Below are positions 20,801 to 27,291 of a stretch of DNA of 64,000 bases, piece by piece (the stretch's first letter is position 1; each line of letters begins with the position of its first letter). The notes below the pieces were generated by a model. That model saw only the letters and a program-made list of their open reading frames with translations, was not told the DNA's origin and did not search any database. Both the position numbers and the translations under genes were made by a program. The stretch is from positions 1,612,001 through 1,676,000 of the forward strand of contig NZ_UFWZ01000001.1 of NCBI RefSeq assembly GCF_900461105.1. Reading direction: 5' to 3'. The DNA is from Clostridium putrefaciens (GTDB lineage: Bacteria; Bacillota; Clostridia; Clostridiales; Clostridiaceae).

Positions 20801-21329
20801 TAACAACTCCTTTGGGCTTCCCTGTTGTTCCTGAAGTATACGTAATATATGCCGGAGCCTCCAGTGTTGCGTTTGCTCCTGGATTCTTATCTGTCTCATG
20901 TTCGAAATGAATTTCTGAAACTTTATATGTCTTTCGAGTATAAACTTCATCTCCAAAACAACACACTGCATCTGCATTACAGTCTTCAATGATATATTCA
21001 ATTCGCTTCTTAGGCCACTCTGGATCAACAGGTACATAGATTGCACCTAGTTTCAATAATGCAAGAATTGTTACTACGCTATCAATACAATGTTCTGCAA
21101 TTAATACTACTCTTTTTCCTTTTGTAATCCCCTGCTTCTCAAAATAATATGTTAATTTATTAATTCTGCAATTAAATTGCTGGTACGTAAGTATTTTTTC
21201 CCCTTCTATAATTGCAGCTTTATCTGGATATTTATGTACTATCTTTTCAAATGCATCCTGCACACTTATATCTTGATATTGAATGAAATCTGTATCCGTA
21301 CAACTACCTCCAAGCTCTGAAAAAACCAT
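11772..21329 (-). CDS. Multimodular NRPS, A-T / C-A-T / C-A-T / C-A(partial)
   Basis: This giant cytosolic assembly-line enzyme starts at ATG 21329 behind AAGGAGG. Module 1: A domain with TSGTTGKPKG (~167) and carrier GGQSLKAIRL (~543). Module 2: C domain HHIISDG (~725), A domain (~1188), carrier GGHSLKAMKL (~1566). Module 3: C HHSISDG (~1748), A (~2208), carrier GGHSLRAARF (~2595). Module 4: C HHIVSDG (~2778) and the start of an A domain, ending after LKAGG where a frameshift adds HMFRWTIIILKK and a stop. No epimerase is seen. My specificity readings are A1 T-A-S-I-I-L-L-G-A (no Asp235), A2 D-V-Q-C-I-A-H-V-V (proline-like) and A3 D-L-K-N-L-G-T-D-I (unassigned). Confidence 0.92.
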   Translation of the reverse strand: MVFSELGGSCTDTDFIQYQDISVQDAFEKIVHKYPDKAAIIEGEKILTYQQFNCRINKLTYYFEKQGITKGKRVVLIAEHCIDSVVTILALLKLGAIYVPVDPEWPKKRIEYIIEDCNADAVCCFGDEVYTRKTYKVSEIHFEHETDKNPGANATLEAPAYITYTSGTTGKPKGVVIPQKAIVKLKLNACYDLHFKKNDVVAQFSTMASTASVSELFFTFLTGSTLVLTTKENVINIKEYETICIKNKVNVLIVSPRYYMELNIPHVDRIITLGEATNTGILEKIPENAEYTNLYGTSETGGAALCWNWDKKKKDYKKLPIGKSVKNVTAYIVDNQERCAAGKLGELCIVTDGLMTGYLNLDDLSEQKISENPFGPGKLYHTGDKAMIEQDGNIIYLGRVDDQVNINGNRIELGEVENVIKNENAVTSCAVISRENHMGESELYAYLVSDSTIDIKELRQSLLCQIPPYMVPAYMVQIEKIPLTQNGKLDRNRLLEIQEKAELPKKKITFSSDVEEQLYKLYQDVLNVQYFDIESSFFEIGGQSLKAIRLTNRIDQVFHCTVTVQDIFRFPSVRLLAEFIAHQKKEDRNLDFAKAGKKEYYDVSSTQKRIYLVCEMEQTKLLYNLPRCFICKKTIDIEKIKRAYQEVIKRHEILRTSFIMKDGKLVQRVNEHVELPFEYIESSSLSDKELIADFVRPFDLAQESLVRMQVVNQKEDTVILINMHHIISDGTSYNNFIKEFNMLYAGGKLESLEYQYKDYCEWMNQRDLYRQKQYWLNELSGELPILNMPTDSIRKKKRSNNGKTLVKTDITKEFEGALRKFSREHNVTEYMVFLTAAMITLAKYTRQDDIVIGSVYSARTRKETENMLGMFANTLALRGKPVSSKSLSDFLMEIKDTCIQAYSNQDYPFDELVEQVDVNYDMSRNPIFDVMLVMENQEQDKIRIETDETTENEIILDTSKFDLTFYVYKKENTEIRLEYCSDLYKEDMAKLILHHYFHVVEELIRCDLNQKIEMIEMFDNQEKHLLMNEFNQAGQKPLSYDHILKQIEEQIKKCPEQIAVTEKDRVLSYCQLDEKSSYLANKLEGMGIHTQDYIVVICDKSIEWIIAFVAILKAGAIYVPVNPDTPMERIKYICDDCKSALILSQKGKCEELENTYLLENSEAWNCTNIEDGTKTTLDDIMYCIYTSGTTGRPKGVLQKISTISNLVAWEQAELEMECHNIATLASIGFDVSIQEISTALAMGCNLVVVSDELKKDISGFSRYITDKKIDTVFCTPSYWDAITSSIDGDCILNQIHTIILAGEAMYLNKKCLDSLLMHAYYNHYGPTETHVVTCLKFEQEEQRITIGKPIRNHTAYILKKGVLCGIGEPGELCIAGAGVAAGYLGNTELTEEKFVTLSFEERKIYRTGDMARWLPNGEIEYLGRVDRQTKIRGYRIELGEIESVIRSLSDVVDVAVIIRESTNHEKLLYAYLTANKGLEFDEMKNQLRDVLPGYMIPAYMMQIDRIPMTVNGKLDQSALPNMNSGKTAGVKAPTRNTEILLCDIFKQVLMISHIGIEQNFFDLGGHSLKAMKLVNLICESSGYTITIQDVFKYPTVESMAGYLDEIGRKKNLGITECEQKKFYSMSSTQKRIYLQSQMDETGVLYNIPGGFIVNEVMDANKAIQAIQCMIEHHEILRTTFQMKNDELVQNILEYIEESITVEADDRADEKEVLSEFIKPFDLTKAPLFRMKLIIRKKDTILLLDVHHSISDGTSYWNFLNEFFRTYRGEELALPKYQYRDYSEWMRKRDLADQREYWLSEFSGELPMINLPYDFPRPLNQSFEGKTVTRYSGSVMREKIKKTAAQNSATEYMVLLSAFIILLNKYSGQDDLIVGTPIANRIDINTENMLGMFANTLAIRVQLPSDATFADCLMIVKQKCLKAYQNQEYPFEQLVEELDIERDISRNPIFDVMFSFQDTNNQTNAVSELKAINRNREENKISKFDITLAIDSIENEYIFYFEYCSKIFEEKSIHVFAEHYCSLLTDIVNHPDKSIANLLMMSHDEIHRIVDSFNQTSASFPKKNLIDLFEKQVDKTPDAFCVEYEGRKLTYHELDIQANAIAKELMNYNVGCNTFVALYTERSIEMIVGLIAILKTGAAYIPIDAVYPLGRVQDIITDATPKAILTYGVPYEGELPCIDLFQHRAGVSQRIQRNSSLDDSLYMIYTSGTTGKSKGAVIKNNSFVNMVTWYRNEFELSAEDNIMLIASISFDLAQKNIFAPLLSGGCLFVYNQWNYDSDEITRAIVRNKITVINSASSVFYPIIYSNDETSYEKLETLRYLLLGGEIINKSIMKPWITSKNCNAELVNTYGPTECTDIASFYRCTKEDFEDSKPIPIGKPICNVKLYVLDQKNNLCGIGVPGELCIGGAGVSKGYWNKETVNKQKFIKSPFDEGRIYKTGDIVRWRSDGNIEFIGRADGQVKIRGFRIELHEIENKIKEQPEILDVAVIVKNDAAGEKNIYAYFVAKKKVELADLRNKLKEKLPVYMIPAYFMQLDILPITQNGKLNYRKLPEVSTFIESGYEAPESEIEYKLCEILEDILNVDKVGVSDNFFDRGGHSLRAARFVNQIEKEFKVKVSLKMIFQHPVVKELADILSKEHAKLADDSIPKAEEKEYYDMSSSQKRTYLNCSINENSTSYNSPYCIVMQGKVDVQKIKETVQTIINRHEILRTAFVLDSGRLLQKVLNHVESEFEYEKAGNISEEDAVKGFVRAFDLTRAPLFRVKIMERNNDYLMLWDIHHIVSDGVSIGIIIKEFNALYNGNEIPLLSHQYKDYSEWMGTRDISSQKEYWINTFADEIPVIDMPYDFIRKQQASFKGKIYTDSIEESLCSSIKELAQQSQVTVFMIFLSSFMILLKKYSRQEDIVIGSPISSRTHHDTEDMIGMFVNTLALRGKTEGSKQYMQFLHEIKEICLKAYENQQYPFEELVEELDIQRNISRNPLFDVMLTMQNTEPAELQLKNIVCKNVMNHNSIAKFDISMDINETDNRFGLVIEYAEELFTSATIKLLIDHYKILLESLVANPNALINEIPIMSDKEKVKVLEEFNDTAVPFDQNMFIMDYFEKQVERTPEKTAIVYDNQSITYRELNEKANDIAVKLIEQGVKAECFVALLMERSIEMIISMFGILKAGGHMFRWTIIILKKESNIC

Positions 21330-21377
21330 TGTTAATCCTCCTTATTTATTTCTTTTATATAATAGAATTGACATCCT

Positions 21378-22367
21378 TTATCGTTCCATTACATAATATT
21401 GAAAAATTGAATCTGTTGACTGATCATATCCAATTTTACCTATAACCTTTACTCCAAAACTTTCAAATAAAGAAGTATTCAATAATACAGGCGTATGTCC
21501 AAAACATATAATCATTCCACCATTCCTTACTGTGCTTATTAGCTTTTCAAATAGTTCTTTCGCTTCTAATCGATTTACCACTGCATAATTAAGAAACCTC
21601 AGCACTAAGATATCAACTGATTCTTGACTAATTGCAGAATCGAATGCATTACAACAGGCTGATTCGTCTACTTTATCTTTCGACATCCTAACCATATTTT
21701 CATCCATATCATGACCAATTGTATATGCACCATTAAATTTCTCTTTTACATACTCTAAAAATTTGCCGGTTGAGCATGCAGGATCATAAATTTTAAAGCT
21801 GACTTTTTGATTGTCACGTAGAACTTTTTGTGTATATTTTCTCAGATGAGGTTCTGTATCAGACAAAAATTTCACCAGTTGTTCTTCTGTTTTCTCTTTT
21901 GATCTCTGTTCCCATACATCTTCCCATTTAAGCATCGTTTCCTGATCCTGATTTAATACGATTGGATATGTCACTTCTACATTTACATCTTCCTTGATTC
22001 TATGAAAAGCATATTTTTTTTCACCTTGTTCGAAAGGATAATACGTAGCAGTTACTTTATTGTTTTCAATTTTTATCTCCTTAAAAATCCCCAGTAACAT
22101 ATCTGCTGTAATTCTGCTATCCATATCAACAGATGCATTTCCCTGATTTTTAAAATAATCTATCATTATTTTAAAACCTAATATTTGATATTTATTCTGT
22201 ATATTAATTAAAAACAGGCGATCTTCGCAATCTCTCTCATCACTTTGAAACTCTTCTAATTCTCTTATGCATACTTGACTATAGGTATATTCTTTTTCAA
22301 CGGTATTTTCCGCTATACACATTTTTTTGAAATAACTCATTTCTTTTCTTATGAATGCTATATTCAT
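21378..22367 (-). CDS. Class I SAM-dependent methyltransferase
   Basis: The protein of about 329 residues has motif I as YDPACSTGKFLEY (~194-206), an acidic post-I block (GHDMDENMVRM) and DILVLRFLNYAV as motif II/III, the usual Rossmann layout for S-adenosylmethionine binding. The first ~170 residues are unlike standard small-molecule methyltransferases and may bind the substrate or a carrier protein. I prefer the ATG at 22367, which has GGAG eight bases upstream. The longer start at 22412 lies in a hairpin. It sits between the free carrier protein gene and the NRPS, so it probably methylates the peptide or the starter acid. The target atom is unknown. Confidence 0.75.
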   Translation of the reverse strand: MNIAFIRKEMSYFKKMCIAENTVEKEYTYSQVCIRELEEFQSDERDCEDRLFLINIQNKYQILGFKIMIDYFKNQGNASVDMDSRITADMLLGIFKEIKIENNKVTATYYPFEQGEKKYAFHRIKEDVNVEVTYPIVLNQDQETMLKWEDVWEQRSKEKTEEQLVKFLSDTEPHLRKYTQKVLRDNQKVSFKIYDPACSTGKFLEYVKEKFNGAYTIGHDMDENMVRMSKDKVDESACCNAFDSAISQESVDILVLRFLNYAVVNRLEAKELFEKLISTVRNGGMIICFGHTPVLLNTSLFESFGVKVIGKIGYDQSTDSIFQYYVMER

Positions 22368-22385
22368 TCTGTATTCTCCTGGTAT

Positions 22386-22410
22386 GATGTATTTCGAAAC
22401 GAAATACATC
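22386..22410. repeat. Perfect 11-bp inverted repeat upstream of the methyltransferase gene
   Basis: GATGTATTTCG and CGAAATACATC flank an AAA loop, just upstream of the methyltransferase ribosome-binding site in the minus-strand mRNA. There is no U-run, so an intrinsic terminator is unlikely. An operator or an mRNA hairpin that sets the stoichiometry between the carrier protein and the NRPS is possible. Confidence 0.65.
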
Positions 22411-22465
22411 AACCTTACCTTTCTCTCTAATTTGAACTATAATTGATACATTTTTGATGCCGATA

Positions 22466-22723
22466 TTATGCTTTCTCTAATTTTTTCTGTATCACAACGA
22501 ATATATCATTTAAAGATTTATAATTTGTTGTGATTAACTCTTCATCTTCAAAAAAGATGTCAAATGTATCTTCTGCACAAATAATCATCTGCACAATATA
22601 AAATGAATTTATACCGTATTTCTCCATCATGCTTTCGTTGCAATCTATGGTGGAAAAATCAATCTCCTCGATTTCTTCTTGTAATGCTGTTATGTATTGT
22701 TCTTTTATCTCTTCTAATGTCAT
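22466..22723 (-). CDS. Free-standing acyl/peptidyl carrier protein
   Basis: This 85-residue acidic helical protein has the phosphopantetheine site as YGINSFYIVQ with Ser40, where carrier proteins usually read DSL. It should be modified by the PPTase encoded upstream. In NRPS clusters a lone carrier generally holds a precursor acid while tailoring enzymes act on it. In butirosin biosynthesis BtrI plays this role for BtrK and BtrH, both of whose folds are represented in this cluster. The start ATG has GGTAGGGAG nine bases upstream. The Asn in place of the usual Asp before Ser40 is a small deviation. Confidence 0.8.
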   Translation of the reverse strand: MTLEEIKEQYITALQEEIEEIDFSTIDCNESMMEKYGINSFYIVQMIICAEDTFDIFFEDEELITTNYKSLNDIFVVIQKKLEKA

Positions 22724-22745
22724 AGTAATTTCTCCCTACCTTTTC

Positions 22746-23948
22746 TTAATTGTTGTTCGTGTATATGGACTCACTCATAATTTGTACGATATCATTTTCT
22801 GTTACATTTAATGGATTGGTTAACAAACATAAATCCTCTAATACAAATGGTGCAATTTGATTTATCTTTTCTTGTACTACCAGCTCAAACTGTTCTATTT
22901 TGTCTTTACTTAGTCTCAGTTCCAGATACTCAAGTAAACTCGACGGAAGATTCAGTTCTTTACTCATCTTTATGATACTAAGAATTAAATTCTGTACCTT
23001 CTCACGATAACTGTTTCCTTCTAACTGTAATATATCCACAATCTGTGCAAGCTTACTACATACTTTTTTATCACGGCTATTAAATTCCATTACTTTAGGC
23101 AGCACAATCGAATTTGCACATCCATGATTAATGCTAACTTCTTCACATATGTTTGCCACCTTATGTGAAATTGCATGACACAAATCAAGCGATGCATTCG
23201 AAAATGCAATTCCTGCTATTGTAGATGCCTGCTGCATTTTCTCTAATGCCACTTTATCTAATTCATAAGCCTGTACAATATTTTCATAAATTAGTTTCAG
23301 CGCTTTTTCTGCCATTGCATCTGTAAATACTGTTGCACCTTTTGATACATACGCTTCTATCGCATGTGTAAATGCATCAAACCCCGTTTGTGCAATTATT
23401 TGATTCGGTAATGTTTTTACAAAAGCAGGATCCAGTATAACTACATTCGCCATGCAATACGTATTATAGACAGGTATCTTTATATCAGTATCATTATCTT
23501 TTAAAACAAATACTTGTGACATTTCCGATCCACTTCCGCAAGTAGTTGGAATTGCACAAAAACGTGCTTTATTCCCAACTATAACATCCTGCATCTTTTG
23601 ATAATCTTTCACACTATCTACTTCCTGGTTTTCGTACAAAACCCATATTGCTTTTGCGAAATCAAGTACTGCCCCTCCACCTATTGCTATAATCCAGTCT
23701 GGTTGGAATTCTCTCACTTGCTCTATGTGTCCACTGACCGTCTTTAGAACTGGCTCTGTTTTTATACCGTCTAACACTTCTGTTACCATATTTGCTCTTT
23801 GCAGTAATGAAATAACTTTTTTAAGCAATGAACTTTCTTTCATATGGTTTCCAATACAAATCAAAGCTCTGCTGCCATCTAATGAAGCAATATTTCTTAC
23901 AGCCCCAGTTCCATAATATATATTACCTGGTATTTTAAATGCATTCAT
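22746..23948 (-). CDS. Iron-containing (group III) alcohol dehydrogenase
   Basis: This 400-residue cytosolic NAD(P)-dependent dehydrogenase shows the dinucleotide motif IAIGGGAVLDFAK (~85-97) and the metal-binding His set: HAIEAY (~195), CHAISHK (~258) and NHGCANS (~274). Length and layout are normal for the family. The ribosome-binding site is TAAGGAGG. It lies between an aminotransferase and the free carrier protein, so it probably interconverts an alcohol, hydroxy acid or aldehyde for a building block rather than acting in fermentation. The substrate is not deducible. Confidence 0.85.
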   Translation of the reverse strand: MNAFKIPGNIYYGTGAVRNIASLDGSRALICIGNHMKESSLLKKVISLLQRANMVTEVLDGIKTEPVLKTVSGHIEQVREFQPDWIIAIGGGAVLDFAKAIWVLYENQEVDSVKDYQKMQDVIVGNKARFCAIPTTCGSGSEMSQVFVLKDNDTDIKIPVYNTYCMANVVILDPAFVKTLPNQIIAQTGFDAFTHAIEAYVSKGATVFTDAMAEKALKLIYENIVQAYELDKVALEKMQQASTIAGIAFSNASLDLCHAISHKVANICEEVSINHGCANSIVLPKVMEFNSRDKKVCSKLAQIVDILQLEGNSYREKVQNLILSIIKMSKELNLPSSLLEYLELRLSKDKIEQFELVVQEKINQIAPFVLEDLCLLTNPLNVTENDIVQIMSESIYTNNN

Positions 23949-23999
23949 ACTAACGCCTCCTTAGGTCTCTAAGTAAACCCCTCTCCTTACATTGGAATA

Positions 24000-25373
24000 C
24001 TATTTTTTCTGTGCTATTTCTTTCAATGTTTCCAAGAGAAAATCAAATTTTCTTTTGAATTCTTCTTCTTCATCTGCAACTGTAATCCGGATGAAAAACC
24101 TATCATTCTGCCGCTGGGTCCGGTCACAAAAATCTCCTTGTGTGAAAATATAAATTAATTTCTCTTCTTGCAGATAATCTTTTAATTCTTTTTCCGTATA
24201 CCCTAATGGATTATTGTATAAAAATACAAAATTAAAACCTCCGATTCGTTCTATATAGCTATAACCTGCATTCCTTAATTGTTTACACGCATAGTTGTAA
24301 TTGTTCTTATATATATCATAATTTTGAATGATCTCACTGATAAAACGATCTGCATCCTCAATATACTGCTTTGATGTAACGTATGTAAGTAAATATCTTG
24401 CAAACTCGTTATTTGCTTCTTTTAAAATGATTTTTCTAAACTTTTTTTGTATTATTTTTCTACGGTCACTATCTGATTCAAAATAAATCATACGGTAAAA
24501 ATAATCAATAATGATCGGAGCTACTCCCATAATTGTCTGGTGGCAGTAAGTTATATAGTTCATGTACTCAACATAATTTAGTACATCTGACTTTCCTGCA
24601 ACGTAACCGATTCTCAAACCTGGGATATTTCTTTTTTTCGAAAAGCTATCCATAATAACAGTATTCTGGTAGGAATCTGTTTCCATTATGCATTCTCCAT
24701 AATAATACGTATGTGACTCATCTAATGCTTCGCATCCCTCCCATTGACACACATCCAAAAAGAGGATACAGTCATTCTTCTTGCATAATTTTAATATTTG
24801 TATAAATTCATCACGGGAGTATTTTTCACCCGATGGATTCATTGGCAGTGTTAAAAATAAATACTGAAATCTATCTATTTCCACTGCCCTCTGTATCTCA
24901 CTAACCTCTGGTATCGTTTTATCTGTTTCGGAAGCAGTCAATAAGTAGGATGGAATATTATTTTGATTACTTAATATTTCATACACAAAATACTGTAAAC
25001 CAATTAATAGTACTTTCTCAGCCTTCTCTTTCTTTAGATAATCAAATACAAAAGCCATTGCTGCCGTACTGCCACATGTAACACATACATTCTGGAAATA
25101 ATCATTTTCTTTGTCACTTACTCCAGCCAGCCATCTTTCATAATACGTAATCACACTTCGAAATAATATACCTCCACAAGAAGGAACATAATCTTCAAAT
25201 TCTGTATTAAGTTTTGCTTCATTTGATAACAGCTCCCTGTAAAGTTTCATTACTCCAGTCGAACTAACACCTGTTGACAGCATAACATTCCTTTTATGGC
25301 GGCTTTCATCAGAAACTTTATTTTCGAAATAATACTCAAAATAATCTATATATCTGTTTTTCTTTGGTGTCAT
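24000..25373 (-). CDS. Class I/II PLP-dependent aminotransferase
   Basis: The fold-I aminotransferase pattern is clear: TCGSTAAMAF for phosphate binding, LPMNPSG, LFLDVCQWEG with the pyridine-contacting Asp, and DSFSKKRNIPGLRIGY with the PLP Lys near residue 244. I chose the ATG at 25373 because GGAGG lies nine bases upstream. The frame is open to 25412 but that start has no ribosome-binding site and would overlap the exporter gene. It probably makes or removes an amino group on a precursor for the NRPS. The substrate is unknown. Confidence 0.8.
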   Translation of the reverse strand: MTPKKNRYIDYFEYYFENKVSDESRHKRNVMLSTGVSSTGVMKLYRELLSNEAKLNTEFEDYVPSCGGILFRSVITYYERWLAGVSDKENDYFQNVCVTCGSTAAMAFVFDYLKKEKAEKVLLIGLQYFVYEILSNQNNIPSYLLTASETDKTIPEVSEIQRAVEIDRFQYLFLTLPMNPSGEKYSRDEFIQILKLCKKNDCILFLDVCQWEGCEALDESHTYYYGECIMETDSYQNTVIMDSFSKKRNIPGLRIGYVAGKSDVLNYVEYMNYITYCHQTIMGVAPIIIDYFYRMIYFESDSDRRKIIQKKFRKIILKEANNEFARYLLTYVTSKQYIEDADRFISEIIQNYDIYKNNYNYACKQLRNAGYSYIERIGGFNFVFLYNNPLGYTEKELKDYLQEEKLIYIFTQGDFCDRTQRQNDRFFIRITVADEEEEFKRKFDFLLETLKEIAQKK

Positions 25374-25401
25374 AGGGCATCCTCCATTTTCCTCAACTTT
25401 G

Positions 25402-27291
25402 TTAAGCTTCAATCACCTCTTCATCTTTATAATGCTGTGATTGCGCATTCCAAAGCTCAAAATATTTTCCTTTTTCATCTTTTAGCAGTTCATCATGCTT
25501 TCCGTTCTGAACCATTTCTCCTTTATGAAAAACAATAATATTATCACTGTAACAACAGGAAGATAATCTGTGTGAAATGAATATTACGGTATTCCCTTGT
25601 GTAATTTCGTTCATCTTAGAGTAAATCTCATATTCGGATTCAGGATCAAGTGCTGCTGTAGGCTCATCTAATATGTATACTTCTGCGTTACGGTATAAAG
25701 CCCTGGCAATTGCTATTTTCTGTTCTTCTCCACCTGAGATATCGACTCCTCGATCATCGAACTGCTTATAAACAGAATTATCCAGTTGATATTCTAATTG
25801 TTCTACTCTGTTCTTAATTCCAACCTTTTCAAGAACGTCCCATACTCTTTGATTGTCATATTTATGGCTAACAGTAACATTTTCCCCCACTGAGAATCCC
25901 AAAAGCCTGAAATCCTGAAATACTACAGAAAATAACTTCTTGTATTCTTTATAGTCTAACTTCCAGATATCCGTACCATTAAACGTAATATACCCTTCAT
26001 CAGGCTGATAAAATCCGCATAACAATTTGATCATTGTCGTTTTTCCGGAGCCATTCATACCTACTACAGCCAGTCTCTCATGATCCTTGATTTTAAAAGA
26101 TAAATTTTTCAGCGCATACTCATCCGTACCTGTATATTTGAAGCTGACATTACGGAATTCAAATTCATAGGTACCATCTTTCTTTGGATGTACTTCTTCT
26201 GTACCCTCGTGAACATCTTTTCCATAATCGATATACTCAAATACCAGATTCAAATATAAATTATTATTATTAATTGCTGTAATCGTTACTGCAATTCCTG
26301 ATATTGCACGAATTAATTCTGTAATTGTACCATAGTACTTAACTACATTACCAATACTAATAGTTCCCGCTAATGCCCGCAATGTAACAAATATATATAC
26401 GATTCCGGACATAATAGCTGAAAGAAAGCTGTTTAGACCCCCATATTTCTTTTCTAACTTCTCACAGGCCTTAAAAATACCTACCCAGGCTTTAAATCCT
26501 TTTTCCTCCATCTCTCTTGTAACGATTTCACTTTGGTCAAAGATTCTTATATCCTTTGCATACATATTATCATCAAGATATTCCCACAAATAGTAGCAGA
26601 TATATCTGTTGTACTTCGTTCCCTCCATAGTGGCTTGAAACATTTTCTTTTTCATCTTTCTTGAGAAAAATGCGGTACCATAAATACATACTACAAGCAC
26701 AAATAAAAATGCCATCGTAAACCAGTGTGAAGTAATCCATGGGTGTTTATCACTTGAAATATCAAAGCAAAATAACATCTTAAAACATATGCTGCAGGCA
26801 ATGATTACAGATGCCGCATTCTGGCAAAGTTCACCAAGATAGGTTGAAATAATTTTTAACCCTCCGGATTCTGTATCCATGATTCCTTCAATTCTATCTC
26901 TTAATTCTGCTGTATCGGAATCCTCTATCTTTTGAAAATCCATATTATAGGAATAATTATTTAAAAATATCTCATGTCTTTCATCAAAAGTTTCTTTTTT
27001 TGCAGTAATTATTTTGTTAAGCAGCTCTCTTAAGACTCCTAACAGGAGCAGACTACATATAGAGAAAAGTACTAGTCTGACTAAATTGTTAACATTTCTC
27101 TCTCCAGCTAATTCATTAATAATCATTGCAGAGAATGTTATCTCAACAAACGGAAACACTCCCTTAATAATTCCATTCATAATTTCACATAATACTAAAT
27201 GAGGAGAAATCTCACTTAGCAGTTTAATAGCTCTCTTATTCGATTCGATTCCACACTTAAATTCATTCTTTTTCTCACTTATTCTTGACAT
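25402..27291 (-). CDS. ABC exporter half-transporter 2
   Basis: This 629-residue protein has several hydrophobic helices in the first ~330 residues and a full ATPase domain: GMNGSGKTT, Q-loop VVFQDF, signature VDISGGEEQ, Walker B VYILDEPTAALDP and FISHRLSS. The start overlaps the end of the neighbouring exporter gene by 13 bases, implying translational coupling and a heterodimer. Placed inside the NRPS operon, it most likely exports the product or provides self-resistance. The signature motif here is the better conserved of the pair. Confidence 0.88.
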   Translation of the reverse strand: MSRISEKKNEFKCGIESNKRAIKLLSEISPHLVLCEIMNGIIKGVFPFVEITFSAMIINELAGERNVNNLVRLVLFSICSLLLLGVLRELLNKIITAKKETFDERHEIFLNNYSYNMDFQKIEDSDTAELRDRIEGIMDTESGGLKIISTYLGELCQNAASVIIACSICFKMLFCFDISSDKHPWITSHWFTMAFLFVLVVCIYGTAFFSRKMKKKMFQATMEGTKYNRYICYYLWEYLDDNMYAKDIRIFDQSEIVTREMEEKGFKAWVGIFKACEKLEKKYGGLNSFLSAIMSGIVYIFVTLRALAGTISIGNVVKYYGTITELIRAISGIAVTITAINNNNLYLNLVFEYIDYGKDVHEGTEEVHPKKDGTYEFEFRNVSFKYTGTDEYALKNLSFKIKDHERLAVVGMNGSGKTTMIKLLCGFYQPDEGYITFNGTDIWKLDYKEYKKLFSVVFQDFRLLGFSVGENVTVSHKYDNQRVWDVLEKVGIKNRVEQLEYQLDNSVYKQFDDRGVDISGGEEQKIAIARALYRNAEVYILDEPTAALDPESEYEIYSKMNEITQGNTVIFISHRLSSCCYSDNIIVFHKGEMVQNGKHDELLKDEKGKYFELWNAQSQHYKDEEVIEA

